Shown here in pieces: positions 11,905 to 23,472 of a DNA stretch of 64,000 nucleotides (position 1 is the first letter of the stretch; every line of letters begins with the position of its first letter). A program made the position numbers and the translations under genes. The stretch spans positions 4,523,988 through 4,587,987 of the forward strand of contig NC_066553.1 in assembly GCF_024679095.1 (NCBI RefSeq), given 5' to 3'. The notes below the pieces were generated by a model. That model saw only the letters and a list, made by a program, of their open reading frames with translations. It was not told the DNA's origin and made no database searches. Source of the DNA: Eriocheir sinensis (lineage: Eukaryota > Arthropoda > Malacostraca > Decapoda > Varunidae).

Positions 11905-12294
11905 GTGGAACAAAACAGTGAGAAGAGTAGCGGGAGAGGAGCGGTCAGCAAGGTGCACCAGTGTCCATACTGCAAATATTCCACTGATAGAAAAGACCAC
12001 GTCATTAAGCACATTCGCACTCATACTGGAGAGAAACCCTTTACCTGCCATTACTGTACCTATAGTGCCACCACTAAGGACAAACTGATATCCCATTTCC
12101 GCACCCACACCGGGGAAAAACCCTTTTCCTGCCCCCACTGTAATTACAGTGCCACCAAGAAAGATAAGCTGAGGCAGCACATTCGCACCCACACTGGAGA
12201 AAAGCCATTTAACTGCTCTCTTTGCCCTTTTCGCTGTTCAACCAAAAATACCTTAAACAATCATCTCCGAATCCATGCTGCTGAAAATCGGTAG
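11905..12294 (+). CDS. Zinc-finger exon 5 (alternative terminal exon, 4 C2H2 fingers)
   Basis: About 129 residues, from VEQNSEKSSGRGAV to a TAG stop. Acceptor GGCATTCCCTGCAG, with AATAATTAAGTTAGG just upstream. Four fingers with TGEKP linkers; contact residues R-D-H-K, T-D-K-S, K-D-K-Q and T-N-T-N. It has one finger more than exons 1-4; its second and third fingers are similar to each other (TTKDKL, KKDKL), which suggests growth by internal finger duplication. Its third finger shares K-D-K-Q with the third finger of exon 6, its next neighbour only 550 bp away. Confidence 0.88.
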   Translation: MEQNSEKSSGRGAVSKVHQCPYCKYSTDRKDHVIKHIRTHTGEKPFTCHYCTYSATTKDKLISHFRTHTGEKPFSCPHCNYSATKKDKLRQHIRTHTGEKPFNCSLCPFRCSTKNTLNNHLRIHAAENR

Positions 12295-12845
12295 ACCACC
12301 AGTCCTGACCACAGACTTATTCCTGCCAGCACAGGGAGTTACAGGGAGTTTTGTATCTTGACTAGAGACATCCAGGCTTAGGTAATGATGTAGCTTTACT
12401 TGAGAATTTTATAAGAAATGTAAATTAAAGCTTTAAAGTTTTTAAAAACATGTCCAACATTTTTTAGTATAAAATTTTCACTCATGTAGATTTTTACCTT
12501 CAAAGACTAACTTTTATAAATGCTCAGAATCACTTAGGTGTTAATGTGAGTTTTGTACCTTACTGATTGATATACTGTGGCTACTGGACCTGAGACAAGT
12601 GACTGCTAAGTATTACCAAGTTTTGACAGTGTTGTGACAAATGTAGATGAACTGGATGGCAGGTTGGAATTTGTATGATCCTTATTTATTTAATGATTTG
12701 TGTTGCATGCAGATGTGCAACCCTCTCAGTTGCATGTTTAATTATAGTGGGTAGTCTTCTTTAAATGGTGTTTATGAAATACATTAATAAGTTATTAGTG
12801 TAGAAGTTGACTGATGACAGTAATTAAGGGAGGCATTCCCAACAG
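12295..12845. other. Short spacer between zinc-finger exons 5 and 6
   Basis: AT-rich, no repeat or gene recognised. This is the shortest spacer of the array, so a 3' UTR of exon 5 would have to be short or run into exon 6. Confidence 0.55.
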
Positions 12846-13325
12846 GTGGGACTGAAGAGTGATGGCTGGAGGCATGGCAAGGAAGGAGCTGTCAAGAAGT
12901 TGCATCAGTGCCCTTACTGCAAATATTCCACAGATAGGAAAGATCACATGACTAAGCACATAAGAACACACACTGGGGAGAAACCGTACAAATGTACCTA
13001 TTGCTCTCACAGCTTCACCACCAAAGACAGGCTCCTCAATCATGTTAGAATTCACACTGGCGAGAAGCCCTTCACTTGTCCCTTCTGCACATATTGTGCC
13101 ACAAAGAAGGACAAGCTCATTCAACACATTCGCACCCACACCGGCGAGAAGCCCTTTGCATGCCCTCACTGCCAGTTCCGCTCATCAACCAAACACACTC
13201 TTAACAATCACATTCGGATCCACACCGGGGAGAAGCCTTACTCCTGTCCCAGCTGCCCGTACCGGGCCTCACAGAGATCGGCTTTTAAGTGTCATCTCTT
13301 GAAGAAACATAAAGAACTTTGCTAG
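12846..13325 (+). CDS. Zinc-finger exon 6 (alternative terminal exon, 5 C2H2 fingers)
   Basis: The largest cassette: about 159 residues from VGLKSDGWRHG to a TAG stop. Acceptor GGCATTCCCAACAG. Five TGEKP-linked fingers with contact residues R-D-H-K, T-D-R-N, K-D-K-Q, T-H-T-N and Q-S-A-C. The last finger ends with His-X4-His (HLLKKH) instead of His-X3-His. Fingers 1, 3 and 4 resemble fingers 1, 3 and 4 of exon 5, and finger 5 resembles the last fingers of exons 3 and 7, so it looks like exon 5's design with the usual C-terminal finger kept. Five fingers could read about 15 bp of DNA. Confidence 0.9.
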   Translation: MGLKSDGWRHGKEGAVKKLHQCPYCKYSTDRKDHMTKHIRTHTGEKPYKCTYCSHSFTTKDRLLNHVRIHTGEKPFTCPFCTYCATKKDKLIQHIRTHTGEKPFACPHCQFRSSTKHTLNNHIRIHTGEKPYSCPSCPYRASQRSAFKCHLLKKHKELC

Positions 13326-13349
13326 TGTTCAAAGCTCTAGTCAGTAACT

Positions 13350-13474
13350 TAACAAATTCATTAATTTATACAATCACTCAGACAGTTGTGATCCAACTGT
13401 GGTCACCCCTTTAACAAATTCATTAATTTATATAATCACTCAGACAATTGTGACCCAATGGTCACCCCTTTTTC
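13350..13474. repeat. Two-copy tandem duplication, about 63-bp unit
   Basis: The word TAACAAATTCATTAATTTAT and the following AATCACTCAGACA, TTGTGA and GGTCACCCCTTT recur once, 63 bp apart, with a few differences. It follows directly after the exon 6 stop codon and so would be in its 3' UTR. Confidence 0.85.
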
Positions 13475-13912
13475 CATATTTGATAAATCACATTCCACAT
13501 ATATTGATTTCTTAATTAAAGGTGCTTTTATGCTTTATTGGGAAAAGTATATAGCAGTGCATTCTAGGTATTGTTTTGATGAGAAAAACTTTCTATATAT
13601 GACCAGAAGAGTAATGGATTATATCCTGCGACTGTTTCTTTAGACTCCTGTGATTAGCACACGTATTCACTTGTTAAGACTGAGCTAACATCTTACAGTT
13701 AGAGGATCTTTTTAACAGTTTTATATTCAAGCAGAGTTATTGGTTGAATCACTCAGTTGTGGAATATTTGAAGTACCGCCAAGTGATGCGAGCGGAACCC
13801 AGGACGCCAGGGAGACGCACAGCAGCTAGGCTTAGGCTTAGTGGTAGTGTAATGGTAGCAAACCAACCTGTGGCGTCGGGTTGGTGTTAGTGATGTCAAA
13901 ATCTGCTAACAG

Positions 13913-13914
<2 letters not shown>

Positions 13915-13952
<38 letters not shown>
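13915..13952. repeat. (GT)n microsatellite
   Basis: About 19 GT units. Confidence 0.95.
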
Positions 13953-13955
<3 letters not shown>

Positions 13956-14407
13956 CAGTCTCCTATTTTCTTTCTTTCTTAGAAAGTTGTTCTTAAAGAA
14001 GTTATGTAGATTCCAGATAGATTCTGTCAGAATCATCAACTTTAATTTGATACAAAAGCTCCATGTGTTGCTCCCACATCACCTGAATATTTACTTTTGC
14101 ATCAAAATCTCCAGAACTGTCATACCTACTTCACATGATATAAGGAGCTATGCTCTTTGCTGGCTAGTATCCACTCAATGATATTGTTCATTTTAAGATG
14201 TCATGAACAATTTCTATTATATAAATTTTTACCTTCATTTTATTCATAATAAATTATTACAATATATCATTCCCTTTACATCATCAGTACTTTTGTATCC
14301 TTAAAATAATTTAGGATAAGCAACAGTTCTTGATAAAATTAATATCTATGACTTTCTATATTGTCTTCATATCTACAGACATTTTTTATTTATCTTCACT
14401 CAATTTT

Positions 14408-14410
<3 letters not shown>

Positions 14411-14446
<36 letters not shown>
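14411..14446. repeat. (GT)n microsatellite
   Basis: 18 GT units, pure. Confidence 0.95.
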
Positions 14447-14449
<3 letters not shown>

Positions 14450-15279
14450 ACTGTGCATGAAGAATAATTTAAATGATTGTATAGATAAACTATTTCCACA
14501 TTTATTTCCATGTAGTGTGTGTAGCTGATCATGTTCAACTAGAATCTAAGCATGTAGTGTAGCTGGCCTGCCCCTCCCAAGGGGCAAAACACATGTAGCT
14601 GAATTGCATTAAGAACAGTAAGTAGAACAAGCAGATTTTTAAGTAATTGTAATATCAAATCTAGAGGTTCACTGATGATTATCTCATGTAACCCAGAGAA
14701 AACAAGCAATTTAGAAAGCTTTGGGAACATTTACTAAATTAATATAGTACAAAATGTAAGATATTCAGTATTCTTAAGCCAATCAAACCAGTTGAGTGAG
14801 ACTTGGATGCAGTGACTCACCATGATGATTCAGCAAGCTGTTCATCTTGGTGAGGTTCACTTCACATTCACTGGACACCATGCCCAGGAGGTAGCCATGG
14901 GGGTTCATACCAACCCAGACACTGGAGACGCTCTCCAGGGCTAGTCAAGGTCACACTGTGTAGGGAAAATGTTTGGTGAAGAGTGATTGGTGAGAAAGTG
15001 GTGGGTTTTATATTGTGAGCAAAGTAGACGGCTGCCTCGCTTCTGTCACCAGATAAACTCTGGAGGAGTTTCTTAGAGCTAGATGGCATTAAGCTGGAAT
15101 TTTCACACAGAAAGTGGACATTGTTAATTCTCTGAAGGTTAATGAAGGCAGTTACTGTGACTGATTCCTGTTGGTTCTAAGGGGGATAGCAGTGAGCAGT
15201 TAATGTGATTGATTCCTCAACACATGGTTGTAGAAGCCACCCTGTCTGTGCCTTCCAAGTGCCATGATCATTCTGTCAG

Positions 15280-15282
<3 letters not shown>

Positions 15283-15328
<46 letters not shown>
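15283..15328. repeat. (AC)n microsatellite
   Basis: 23 AC units on the left of a SINE-body fragment (15330-15415). Confidence 0.95.
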
Positions 15329-15329
<1 letters not shown>

Positions 15330-15330
<1 letters not shown>

Positions 15331-15412
15331 GATCGGTACTACGAGCTCTGTGCTCTTCTGTAGGGGAACAGCTGGCTGTCTCGAGAGAGACCCGCAGCAG
15401 ACCAAGAGGTGA

Positions 15413-15460
<48 letters not shown>
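15330..15460 (+). mobile_element. SINE 3' body fragment with AC tail
   Basis: The body ends GTGAATTACACACAC and continues as 22 AC units (15416-15460). The same junction GTGAATTACACAC occurs at about 46075 and, inverted, at about 25975, and a variant at 7531, which marks the 3' end of the AC-tailed SINE family. The tRNA-like head is not visible here. Confidence 0.5.
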
Positions 15461-15461
<1 letters not shown>

Positions 15462-16233
15462 TAGCATAAGCTAAGCTTCCTAGAACTATAACTTGTTAAA
15501 CACACACACAACAGCATAAGCAATGACTTAAGCTTCTATAAATCATAACTACTTCAACACAAACACACACTATAATGGCATTTGTATCAGACTGTTAAAA
15601 GTGCTATAAATAACTTTGGTAAATGTTGAAATGGCATACAGATCTACTTTATAAAGAAGAATTACATCCCACCTTGGCTGCTGCGTCAGCATTCCGTCTC
15701 GGCTGTGTGGGCCAAAGCTCTGCTCACTCGTGGGCTGACACTACCTGGAAACTTACTGCATGTAGAAATGTTTTGATAAATGATTGTAATACAGTAGTAT
15801 TTTAAAATAGTTTTCTATGGTCAGTATGAATACAACTTCATAGTATATGTGTCAAACCATTAACTTTAAGGCCTTAGCGTGTAATGACTCATGTGTTTCT
15901 GGAAGACTCACTCTTGCTCTTCTCTGACTCAGCTTTAGGAGCTGTAAAATATTAGTGATGACAGATGTTTTGAAACAATTTTTTAAGTGTTTGTAAAATG
16001 TTTACATTGTTTCAGTACAAGACAAGTCACAAAGTTCAAAAGATGTTACTTCTCAGAAAGCCATGGAGCTATTTATTTTGTGAAACCCTTCCAGTTCGGT
16101 GAATTACTCAGATCAGCCGTTCTTCTAGTCATGACAGCATGTTCTTCATTCTTGATATCTATCTGTTTTGTTTCTAAGTTGATAAAGCAACCTTTGACTG
16201 ACCCTTGTAACTAAGCTAGGAAATTCCCAACAG

Positions 16234-16620
16234 GTGGGACTGATCAGTGGTGACACGCGGAAAAGCAGGAGAGGAGCGGTCGGCAAGCTGCATCAGTGCC
16301 CCTTCTGTAAATATTCCGCAGTCAGGAAAGACCACATTACTAAGCACATTCGTACTCATACTGGAGAGAAACCATTCAGCTGCCCTTTTTGTACATACGG
16401 TGCTGCCTCTAAGGATAACCTCAAACTACACATTCGAACACACACCGGTGAAAAGCCTTTCAATTGCCCTTACTGCCCCTTCCGCGCTGCCAGGAAAGAC
16501 AGTTTGCAGATCCACATTCGCATCCACACGGGCGAGAAGCCGTACACTTGTTCAAAATGCCCCTACCGTTCCTCTCAGAAGAATGCTTTGGTGTGTCATA
16601 TGCTGAAACACGGGCCCTAA
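16234..16620 (+). CDS. Zinc-finger exon 7 (alternative terminal exon, 4 C2H2 fingers)
   Basis: About 128 residues from VGLISGDTRKS to a TAA stop, acceptor AAATTCCCAACAG with GTAACTAAGCTAGG upstream. Four TGEKP-linked fingers with contact residues R-D-H-K, S-D-N-L, R-D-S-I and Q-N-A-C. The lead RRGAVGKLHQ and first finger tie it to exons 3, 5 and 6. Fingers 2 and 3 are distinct from those of every other cassette, so the first finger and last finger appear constrained while the inner ones vary. Confidence 0.89.
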   Translation: MGLISGDTRKSRRGAVGKLHQCPFCKYSAVRKDHITKHIRTHTGEKPFSCPFCTYGAASKDNLKLHIRTHTGEKPFNCPYCPFRAARKDSLQIHIRIHTGEKPYTCSKCPYRSSQKNALVCHMLKHGP

Positions 16621-17834
16621 TGCACCCAAAGAGTAAAGACAAGAATAACAATTCAGAAGCATGAGTTAGGTATTGTTTCTCCTGCACTTTCATTGATGGC
16701 CAAATTAAGACTTAAGCTGTTAGTGGACTATAAAGATAATATGAATAGCAACCTGAAGTAGTCACTTCACTTTTTGTTTATTGCACAAAGTATTATGTGC
16801 CAAGCATTTATTTTGTTGAAGTTATTGTGCTTTAAATTATTAATTAATCCCTTCAATTAACAAGAACCATCCTACATCCAAATTAGGTGTTTCTTGTTAA
16901 TGCAATAACATTAAGAGCTGCCCTTGACGTGTCGGTGTAGTATAATGTTGCGCACTCGTAGGATTGGCATAGCCTTGCTCTACTGCAAATACATTAAGGC
17001 CTATTTTGTAGGTATAGTATTAGCATATTTTTGTATTGAAGTAAAATGTAGTGACTGCTTCTGTGTGTAGTAATAATACATTGGTAGTAAAATTTGTTGT
17101 TTTATGAAGCCCTTAAAGCTATTAATTAGTGTAGAGTAATTTGTATAGCATTCTTAAGCAAATATATGACAAGTGCAGAGTTGGTATAACTTTTCTTTCA
17201 GCCCCAAATCATGTGCAGCACTTAACAACAGGTTCCCCAAATACAAACTGAGTACTCAACTTAATAATAACATGTTGGTGCCAGACAAAGCAATCCTTAG
17301 AGATGAAAAGCTTGATAAAGGGTGTGGGATGCAAGGCTCCAGCAAGGGTTGCTGGGTAACTTGGTAGGTGGCAGGCTCTGATGAAAAAAAGGAAGTTAAT
17401 CATGGGGGGAGGGAAAAAAAAATAAAAGCTAATCTGAAATTCATATTTAAGTATTAACCTCTTTGAGTACTGTTTGATAATTATTGTTATGGCAATGAGA
17501 TTTCCACAAATAAGTAATGTTATCAAATGTATTCTTTATTAATATCTTAAAAATGATATGATTTTTAAAACTTTTGACATTCATTTAATTTATTTTTTTA
17601 GATAATGGCACCAACTTTTGGCAAGTAAAGACAAAAAGGTAAAGCACTGAGGTGGGATATATGATTTAAGTATTGGGTGGGTTTGCATCTGGTGATGTGT
17701 TATATTTAATTGCTAGTAATGTCAAAGTGAAGCCTGATTCTCGTGTCCTTCAGCTTGGCAGTGCCTGTTTATGATAAGGTAAAGGAGTGTGTGAGCAGTA
17801 TGTTGAACATGAATGAGCTGTGCCTCCCCTACAG
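16621..17834. other. Spacer between zinc-finger exons 7 and 8
   Basis: AT-rich unique sequence. I see no repeat family member or gene. This spacer also marks the switch from exon group 1-7 to group 8-14. Confidence 0.55.
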
Positions 17835-18200
17835 GTGGGGCGGGCCAATGACCCCCTGAGGCGTGTGTTGGGAGGCGCCGGGAAGGTTCACGTCACTTCC
17901 AAGAAGAAGCATCAGTGCCCTTGCTGCTTCTACACCACAAACAGTCACTCACACTTGCAGGAACATTACAGAACTCACACGGGGGAAAAACCGTTCAGCT
18001 GTTCTAGTTGTTCCTACCAGTCCACCACCAGGCGAGACCTGAGAAAGCATTTCCGTGTTCACACTGGAGAGAAGCCGTTTTCCTGCTCTGTCTGTTTGTA
18101 CCGCTCAGCTAACAGCAGTGACCTCAAGAAGCACGTGCGGACCCATGACAGGCTCTTCGTTGTGTCTCCTCTCTCACCAGACGGAAAAGATGTGGACTAG
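17835..18200 (+). CDS. Zinc-finger exon 8 (alternative terminal exon, 3 C2H2 fingers)
   Basis: Acceptor CCTCCCCTACAG, first codon GTG, phase 0; about 121 residues to a TAG stop. The lead VGRANDPLRRVLGGAGK is followed by HVTSKKKHQ and three TGEKP-linked fingers with contact residues S-S-H-E, T-R-D-K and N-S-D-K. After the last finger there is a longer, finger-free tail with SPLSPDGKDVD. First member of the group whose first finger ends in HYRTHTGEKPFSC (exons 8, 9, 12, 13; HYRIH in 14). The intron just before the acceptor lacks the TAATTAAG word of group 1-7. Confidence 0.88.
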   Translation: MGRANDPLRRVLGGAGKVHVTSKKKHQCPCCFYTTNSHSHLQEHYRTHTGEKPFSCSSCSYQSTTRRDLRKHFRVHTGEKPFSCSVCLYRSANSSDLKKHVRTHDRLFVVSPLSPDGKDVD

Positions 18201-19149
18201 ATCAGCAAAGGAGGACTGTAGTGATGCACCTCAGAGTGAACCTTCATGACCTGACACCAAGCTGATTCATTTTACATTTTGTCTCATGGCAAATTTTAAC
18301 TTCCATCCATTCATCTTGATGAAATTGTTTGATTAAAAAATTAGGACTGGAAACAGTTTCCTGGGAAAATATCTTAAAATTATTAGTATTCCCAAGATAA
18401 TTTTATTAATTTCTCTTGTGTTTTGGTCAGTTTCCACTTCATGTTTTCATTCCTTTTTCTGTAATGTTTTACTGAAAATTTAAGGTTTGGAAGTAGTTTC
18501 CTGAAGTTCCTTATTAACATGGCTAATTCATGGCACTGCACATACAAATGAGCATCAGCTCAAAACTGCCCCCAGACAGGGCCATGTTTGATAATTTACT
18601 CTGTTATTTTCAGCCACATTTATAAGTGATTAACTCCATAATATTAATTGTGGAAGTAACTTGCCTATGCTGTTCAATTCATCAACTTTAGTTTCACACT
18701 GCAATAGTCAATAACAATGAGCCTTTTAATCAGGAGCTGCACTGCAATTAATTTCTTCTTGAAAATTTTGTAAACTCACACAGGTCATTTAGACGGATTT
18801 AGGTTCCTGCGTATGTACAAAGTGGAAGGGAATTTTCAAATACAAATATGCTGTTCATGCACCCCAGCGGACCAGTCCACCTCTGCCTCTTTGCAGCAGT
18901 TTTGTGATACTATTCAGGAAGAGAGTTCAAGGGAGAATATACAGCTGTCACTGCTGACATGTTGAGGGCTTAGTTAAAATGCTGCCTTCAGGAAGTTGCC
19001 AAATCTGGAATATTCAAAGAACTTTCATCTTAACTCTTCATAAATATATTTGAAAAGGGTGAAAATTTAGTGATCAATATATGCAACTCTGAAGCAAGTG
19101 CTGCAAGCATCGAGAATTACAGTAATATATTTGTAAGAGAATGTTTTAA

Positions 19150-19689
19150 CCCTTTCATTGTTAAACGCTCGCAGCGAGCGGCAGCACATTTGCTGGTGGT
19201 GCTAAACGCTCGCTGCGAGCTCCAGCCGCACTCAAATCTCCCGCGTATGAGTGTGTTCCAACACTATTTTTCACAACGCAGGATTGCCAATTGAGTGGGT
19301 TCTTCACTAAATTTGATGGAGAATCATATCAGCCCAGCGCGGCAAATCTACGGACAAGTAACTGGTGGATGTTCTTGTCCGATATAGCGGCATTTTTGCA
19401 TAGTTTCACCTATCACCTGACTGATTCTTTGACCAAATAGCTGTAAATTTTGCAGTTGGCAATACTACCTTGCCAGCACCTCATGGAGAGATGTCTGCAA
19501 TTGCCTCAATGTGACTGACCGCCGAACACGCACTGATGTAAGTGTTCACAGGCAACACCCCCTGAGTGTGCATGTACGTACGAGGCATACATAACCAAAT
19601 CCTATAGATCTTGGCCTCCTCTTTCCAATGGTGTTTTTGGTTTTTAGCCTGGGGGGATAGTCGCTTCCTCACCATGCACAATGAAAGGG
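19150..19689. mobile_element. 540-bp TTAA-flanked inverted-repeat element
   Basis: Both ends carry the 12-bp inverted repeat CCCTTTCATTGT and both are flanked by TTAA (19146-19149 and 19690-19693). Just inside the left end is a palindromic stretch built on CGCTCGCAGCGAGCG. No transposase frame is visible, so it is non-autonomous. TTAA targets plus CCC ends are the hallmark of piggyBac-like transposition; the family name is an inference. Confidence 0.8.
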
Positions 19690-19930
19690 TTAAAAGAGTT
19701 CTTATTCCTATTAACTGTACTTTTATTTTCATAATAAAATTACATAATATAAAAGTTTTTCAAAAATATTTTCCCTCTACCCAATGTTTATCATCTGAGA
19801 ATTTATTTTGGAAAGCTTCAATAATCAAATTACTTGTGCCATTTTTTATGAAGACTTTTTACTATGAAATTTAAAAAGAAAGAACAAAATATAGGTGTAT
19901 CCATATCTATTTTATCTATGTATATACATT

Positions 19931-19936
<6 letters not shown>

Positions 19937-19967
<31 letters not shown>
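19937..19967. repeat. (GT)n microsatellite
   Basis: About 15 GT units. Confidence 0.95.
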
Positions 19968-19968
<1 letters not shown>

Positions 19969-20049
19969 GTGATATGCAGGAAGTAAACTAAACTCATGGG
20001 GTTAGATCTCAGTGCCTTGATCAGTTAGTGGGTTTAATTTAATTTAAGG

Positions 20050-20420
20050 TTTCAGACAGCACAATATCCCCATCCAGCCCATCCCACAGTTCATGGCATC
20101 TATAAGGAAAACTATTTAGTGTTTGCTCTCCCATCCTATACAAACATATCCCATCAATTCTGTTTACTCCCGTCTTTGCCTAACACCGCAATTACATTAC
20201 CTCTCTTCTTTCTCTCAAGGATGGCAGCCTAAACTTTTCTCGTCTTCCTTTGCACGACTGATTTGTCCAACTGGGGACCATCTTGGGTGCTGCTCTTTAT
20301 GTTCTCTTGATCTCATTTTTATCTTGGATGTGAGAACCATACTGCTGCTGCACATTCCAAATGGGGATACATTATATGAGACCATAATATGGCACAGCCT
20401 TATATGCAAGGGGTTATTAA
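20050..20420 (-). pseudogene. Decayed CR1/Jockey-like reverse-transcriptase 3' fragment
   Basis: On the minus strand the segment reads ECAAAVWFSHPR, then DQENIKSSTQDGPQL, then ERRKRGNVIAVLGK, which are degenerate forms of the LEYAAVVWSP, RIQRAATKMVP and RRERGDLI blocks at the C-terminus of CR1/Jockey-type polymerases. Stops interrupt it. The clade name rests on motif memory only. Confidence 0.55.
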
Positions 20421-20464
20421 TGGTTGTCAGTCCTAAAAATGTTCCCACCTAAAATGAATGCTAT

Positions 20465-20650
20465 GCAGCTTACCCAGCTGTTCATCCTCCCTTTCGGGCA
20501 GGTCAATATATGGGTACCTGGGGAAACCCGGGGAGGGTAAACTGTAGTAACCCAGGTGTCACACCTGCCCTATGACCCGGAGTAGTGGGTTCTTACCCAC
20601 CACAAGCTCAAGGGCCAGTGATAAGAGATGAGCACCGGGGCTGTGCGCAG
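20465..20650 (+). mobile_element. 5'-truncated tRNA-SINE copy
   Basis: Shares the words CAGCTGTTCATCC, GGTACCTGGGGAAAC, GGTAAACTGTAGTAACCCA and GATGAGCACC with the copies at 24301 and 45270. The tRNA-like head is missing. Plus orientation. Confidence 0.75.
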
Positions 20651-22057
20651 CTATAGTGTATGTTCCAACTTTCCCAAAGTATGTATAGCAATGCTGCCTG
20701 AAATGCCTGATCATGCTATGTGAATCATCTACTAAGCAAGGGGGTTGTTACAATATATTTAAACATTTGGATCTGAGGGTTGAACCTTGAGGTATGTGAT
20801 TAATGATCCAAGGAAAAGCAAACATTACATTCCCATCTTTTATACGTGACCAAATATTTGAATGAGTATGTAGATAAGGACTTTGTTGATTGGCTGTTGG
20901 CGGGCAGGTGTCTGAAGTCTGTCACTCAGGAAACTCGTGAAGGCTCAAGCCGTGATTATACAACTATATAACAAGATTTTCAAAATTTGATATGATAAAA
21001 AAAATATAATTATTGTGAGTTACAGTAAGAAAATAACATTCAATTTTATACCATTCTTTACAAATCCTTCCTTGTCTCCTCATCTATTGCATTATATAAA
21101 ATTTTGTCTTCAAGAGAATTTTATGTACAAGAACAAATGTTTTATTTTAAAATTAATTCCATAATTGTTGCAGATACTGATAAATATATACTAAGTATAA
21201 AGTGGTATTACACATTAAATGTTATTTTCTGACATACTCAATATAATTTTTTTTTTACCCTGTTTAGTTTTGAAAACTGTGTTATAGTTATATAATCACT
21301 GCTTAATCCAATGATGTAAACATAATTTTTTATCCTTGTGCAACAAATGAGGCAAGTAAAGAAATTAATATTTTTTGAAACGATGTGAGTGTGTTGGCCA
21401 GAGATGTCAGACTCTCTGCTCGCAAACAGCCAATCAGTGGCGTCCTTACCTACCCAACCAGGAGCCAGGGATCCAGCTGGAGTGAATGGACTATAATTGT
21501 GTTTAGAAATGCCAACAGAACACAAAATAACAAGTAAATAAATGTTTACCCGGCTGATGTAGTGTCAAACTCAGGATTTATACTGCTTAAGATTAAACAA
21601 TAACAAGTCTAATCTCAGTCTTGTTAGAGGAATTTGTAAATGAGTATCTTGAGCTAAGGTCCCAAAAGGCCATCCTTGGGCAAATAGGTACTGGAAGCCT
21701 CCCTAAATTTTGGTGTTCAATAACACCATGTCAAAGAAGGAAATAGCTTTTATTTTCAGCAACAAACTGATCTGTAACCCCTTTGTACTTCATTCTGCCC
21801 TCCATCTGTTGCAGAGGGAGCTTATTTGAATTATGCCTTAGCCCTCCAAAGTATAAGGACTTTCTGAGAAAGTCTGTGGTGTACTGCTAACCAGGCCAAG
21901 TCTAGCACTCAGGCAACTCATTTTTACAAACAGATCTAAAAATCTTGTCTCTTCTTTACCTAATTATTCTTTTAGAGATGTAACAAGTGCACATGAGGTT
22001 GAGGGGTAGGTGGTGCAGGGTGTCAGTGCTCAGTAATAAGGCGAGCGTCCTCAACAG

Positions 22058-22423
22058 GTGGAAATGGATACATGCCATCAGCTGTATAGCCGAGGGGAGA
22101 CCACTCAGGAGGGAGAGACTTTCGTCCCCAAGAAGGCCCATCAGTGCATCTACTGCTCTTACTCATCGAACAGTCAATACTATCTCAAAGAACACTACCG
22201 AACGCACACGGGGGAGAAGAAGTTTGCATGTCCTCACTGTGCATACAAAAGCAACAAGAAGTTTAACCTCAAAATTCATCTTCGGATACATACGGGTGAA
22301 AAGCCGTTCTCCTGCCCTCACTGCTCCTACCAGTCCAACAACAGCAGCCACATGAACCGCCACATCCGCACACATATCAGCCGAGGAGCCTTGGGGGGAG
22401 TGGCTGAAGGGCACAACTCCTGA
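22058..22423 (+). CDS. Zinc-finger exon 9 (alternative terminal exon, 3 C2H2 fingers)
   Basis: About 121 residues from VEMDTCHQLYSRG to a TGA stop; acceptor GCGTCCTCAACAG. Three fingers with contact residues S-Y-Y-E, K-F-N-I and N-S-H-R. The first linker is TGEKKF rather than TGEKPF, a change at the normally fixed Pro that may loosen finger docking. The tail after finger 3 (ISRGALGGVAEGHNS) is finger-free. A poly(A)-like AATAAA is at 22843. The upstream words CAGTAATAAGGCGAG weakly echo the TAATTAAG motif of group 1-7. Confidence 0.88.
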   Translation: MEMDTCHQLYSRGETTQEGETFVPKKAHQCIYCSYSSNSQYYLKEHYRTHTGEKKFACPHCAYKSNKKFNLKIHLRIHTGEKPFSCPHCSYQSNNSSHMNRHIRTHISRGALGGVAEGHNS

Positions 22424-23472
22424 TAACTGTTGTGCGGCCTGAAAGAAAACAAGGTGTCACTTACGAGGCACAAAAACAAGAGATGAAAGCATTGATGATT
22501 GCCTTGGAAGCAAATGATCTATCATTAATATAACTTTTGAAGACCATTATTAAAAATGTAAAGCAACTGCATTTCTAGTCCACCACTTGCCTTTATCCAC
22601 TCATTTGTTAATGTTCATGTTAAGCCAAGATGTTTTAATAATTATCTAGTCTACAGTGCATGATACAATAAGTTATATTCAAATATGAAAATATGTCTTT
22701 AAGAATTGTGGATTTTTAAAACTGCTTTTGTTGGCTTGAAAAGATTGAATAGTGTAATATATTTGTGTTTAGTTTTTCTGACAATACTAACTTGTGAGCA
22801 AATATCCAGTTGAAGTTTACGATGGGTGTGTATCAAATAGAGAATAAATATGAAAGAATACATGCATGTTTCTAAACCATGAATATTGAATCATATTATT
22901 TATCTATAGGAGACATATGCACTCTAGTTCATTGGTGCTGACAACCACAGTGTTCAGAGCAACACCTCCATGAGGCCCTCAGCCCTGGACAGGCAAATCA
23001 CAAGTCAGTAATATCTATTAGTTGAGGATCTTCAGCTCAGGTTTCATAGGAGCTGAGGGAACCATCTCAGTCACAGCTGCAGGCTACCAGAACACTGCTG
23101 GGCAAGGCACTCAGAAACTGTTGTTACTATTGTTGTCAGAACATTTAGTGAATGGTGCTGGAAGCGATGGATGTTTGATGAGAGGTTGTCCTCCCAGAAT
23201 GGAAATGCTTTTTCATGTTAAAATTCAGTCTTTGTATCAATTTCTGTGCCAGGCCTGGATCTGATTGCTGCAGACAAGCACATGTGGCTGAGTAGACAGT
23301 TGTATTTCTCATGTTTGAACATTTGGTGGTTCTAAAGAAAATTGCTATGTAACTAGCCAAGGTGTTATACTTGTCACAAGAATTAAGATGAAGGGCTGAC
23401 ATGCACCTCTTCCTCTCCCATTCATTCAATGGCGGATTTTTTTTTAATTATTAAGATGCACATTTCCTGCAG
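22424..23472. other. Spacer between zinc-finger exons 9 and 10
   Basis: One possible poly(A) signal at 22843; otherwise no repeat or gene recognised. Confidence 0.55.
22843..22848 (+). terminator. Possible poly(A) signal for exon 9
   Basis: AATAAA about 420 bp downstream of the exon 9 stop codon, with a GT-rich stretch not obvious downstream. Weak evidence. Confidence 0.3.

Larger units (their letters stand above)
13326..16233. other. Spacer between zinc-finger exons 6 and 7
   Basis: Contains a 63-bp tandem duplication (13350-13474), GT and AC microsatellites at 13915, 14411, 15283 and 15416, and part of an AC-tailed SINE body between the last two. No gene seen in the rest. Confidence 0.55.
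18201..22057. other. Spacer between zinc-finger exons 8 and 9
   Basis: Holds a 540-bp TTAA-flanked element (19150-19689), a GT microsatellite (19937-19967), a minus-strand LINE fragment (about 20050-20420) and a truncated SINE (20465-20650). The parts 18250-19140 and 20700-22000 show no gene. Confidence 0.55.
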
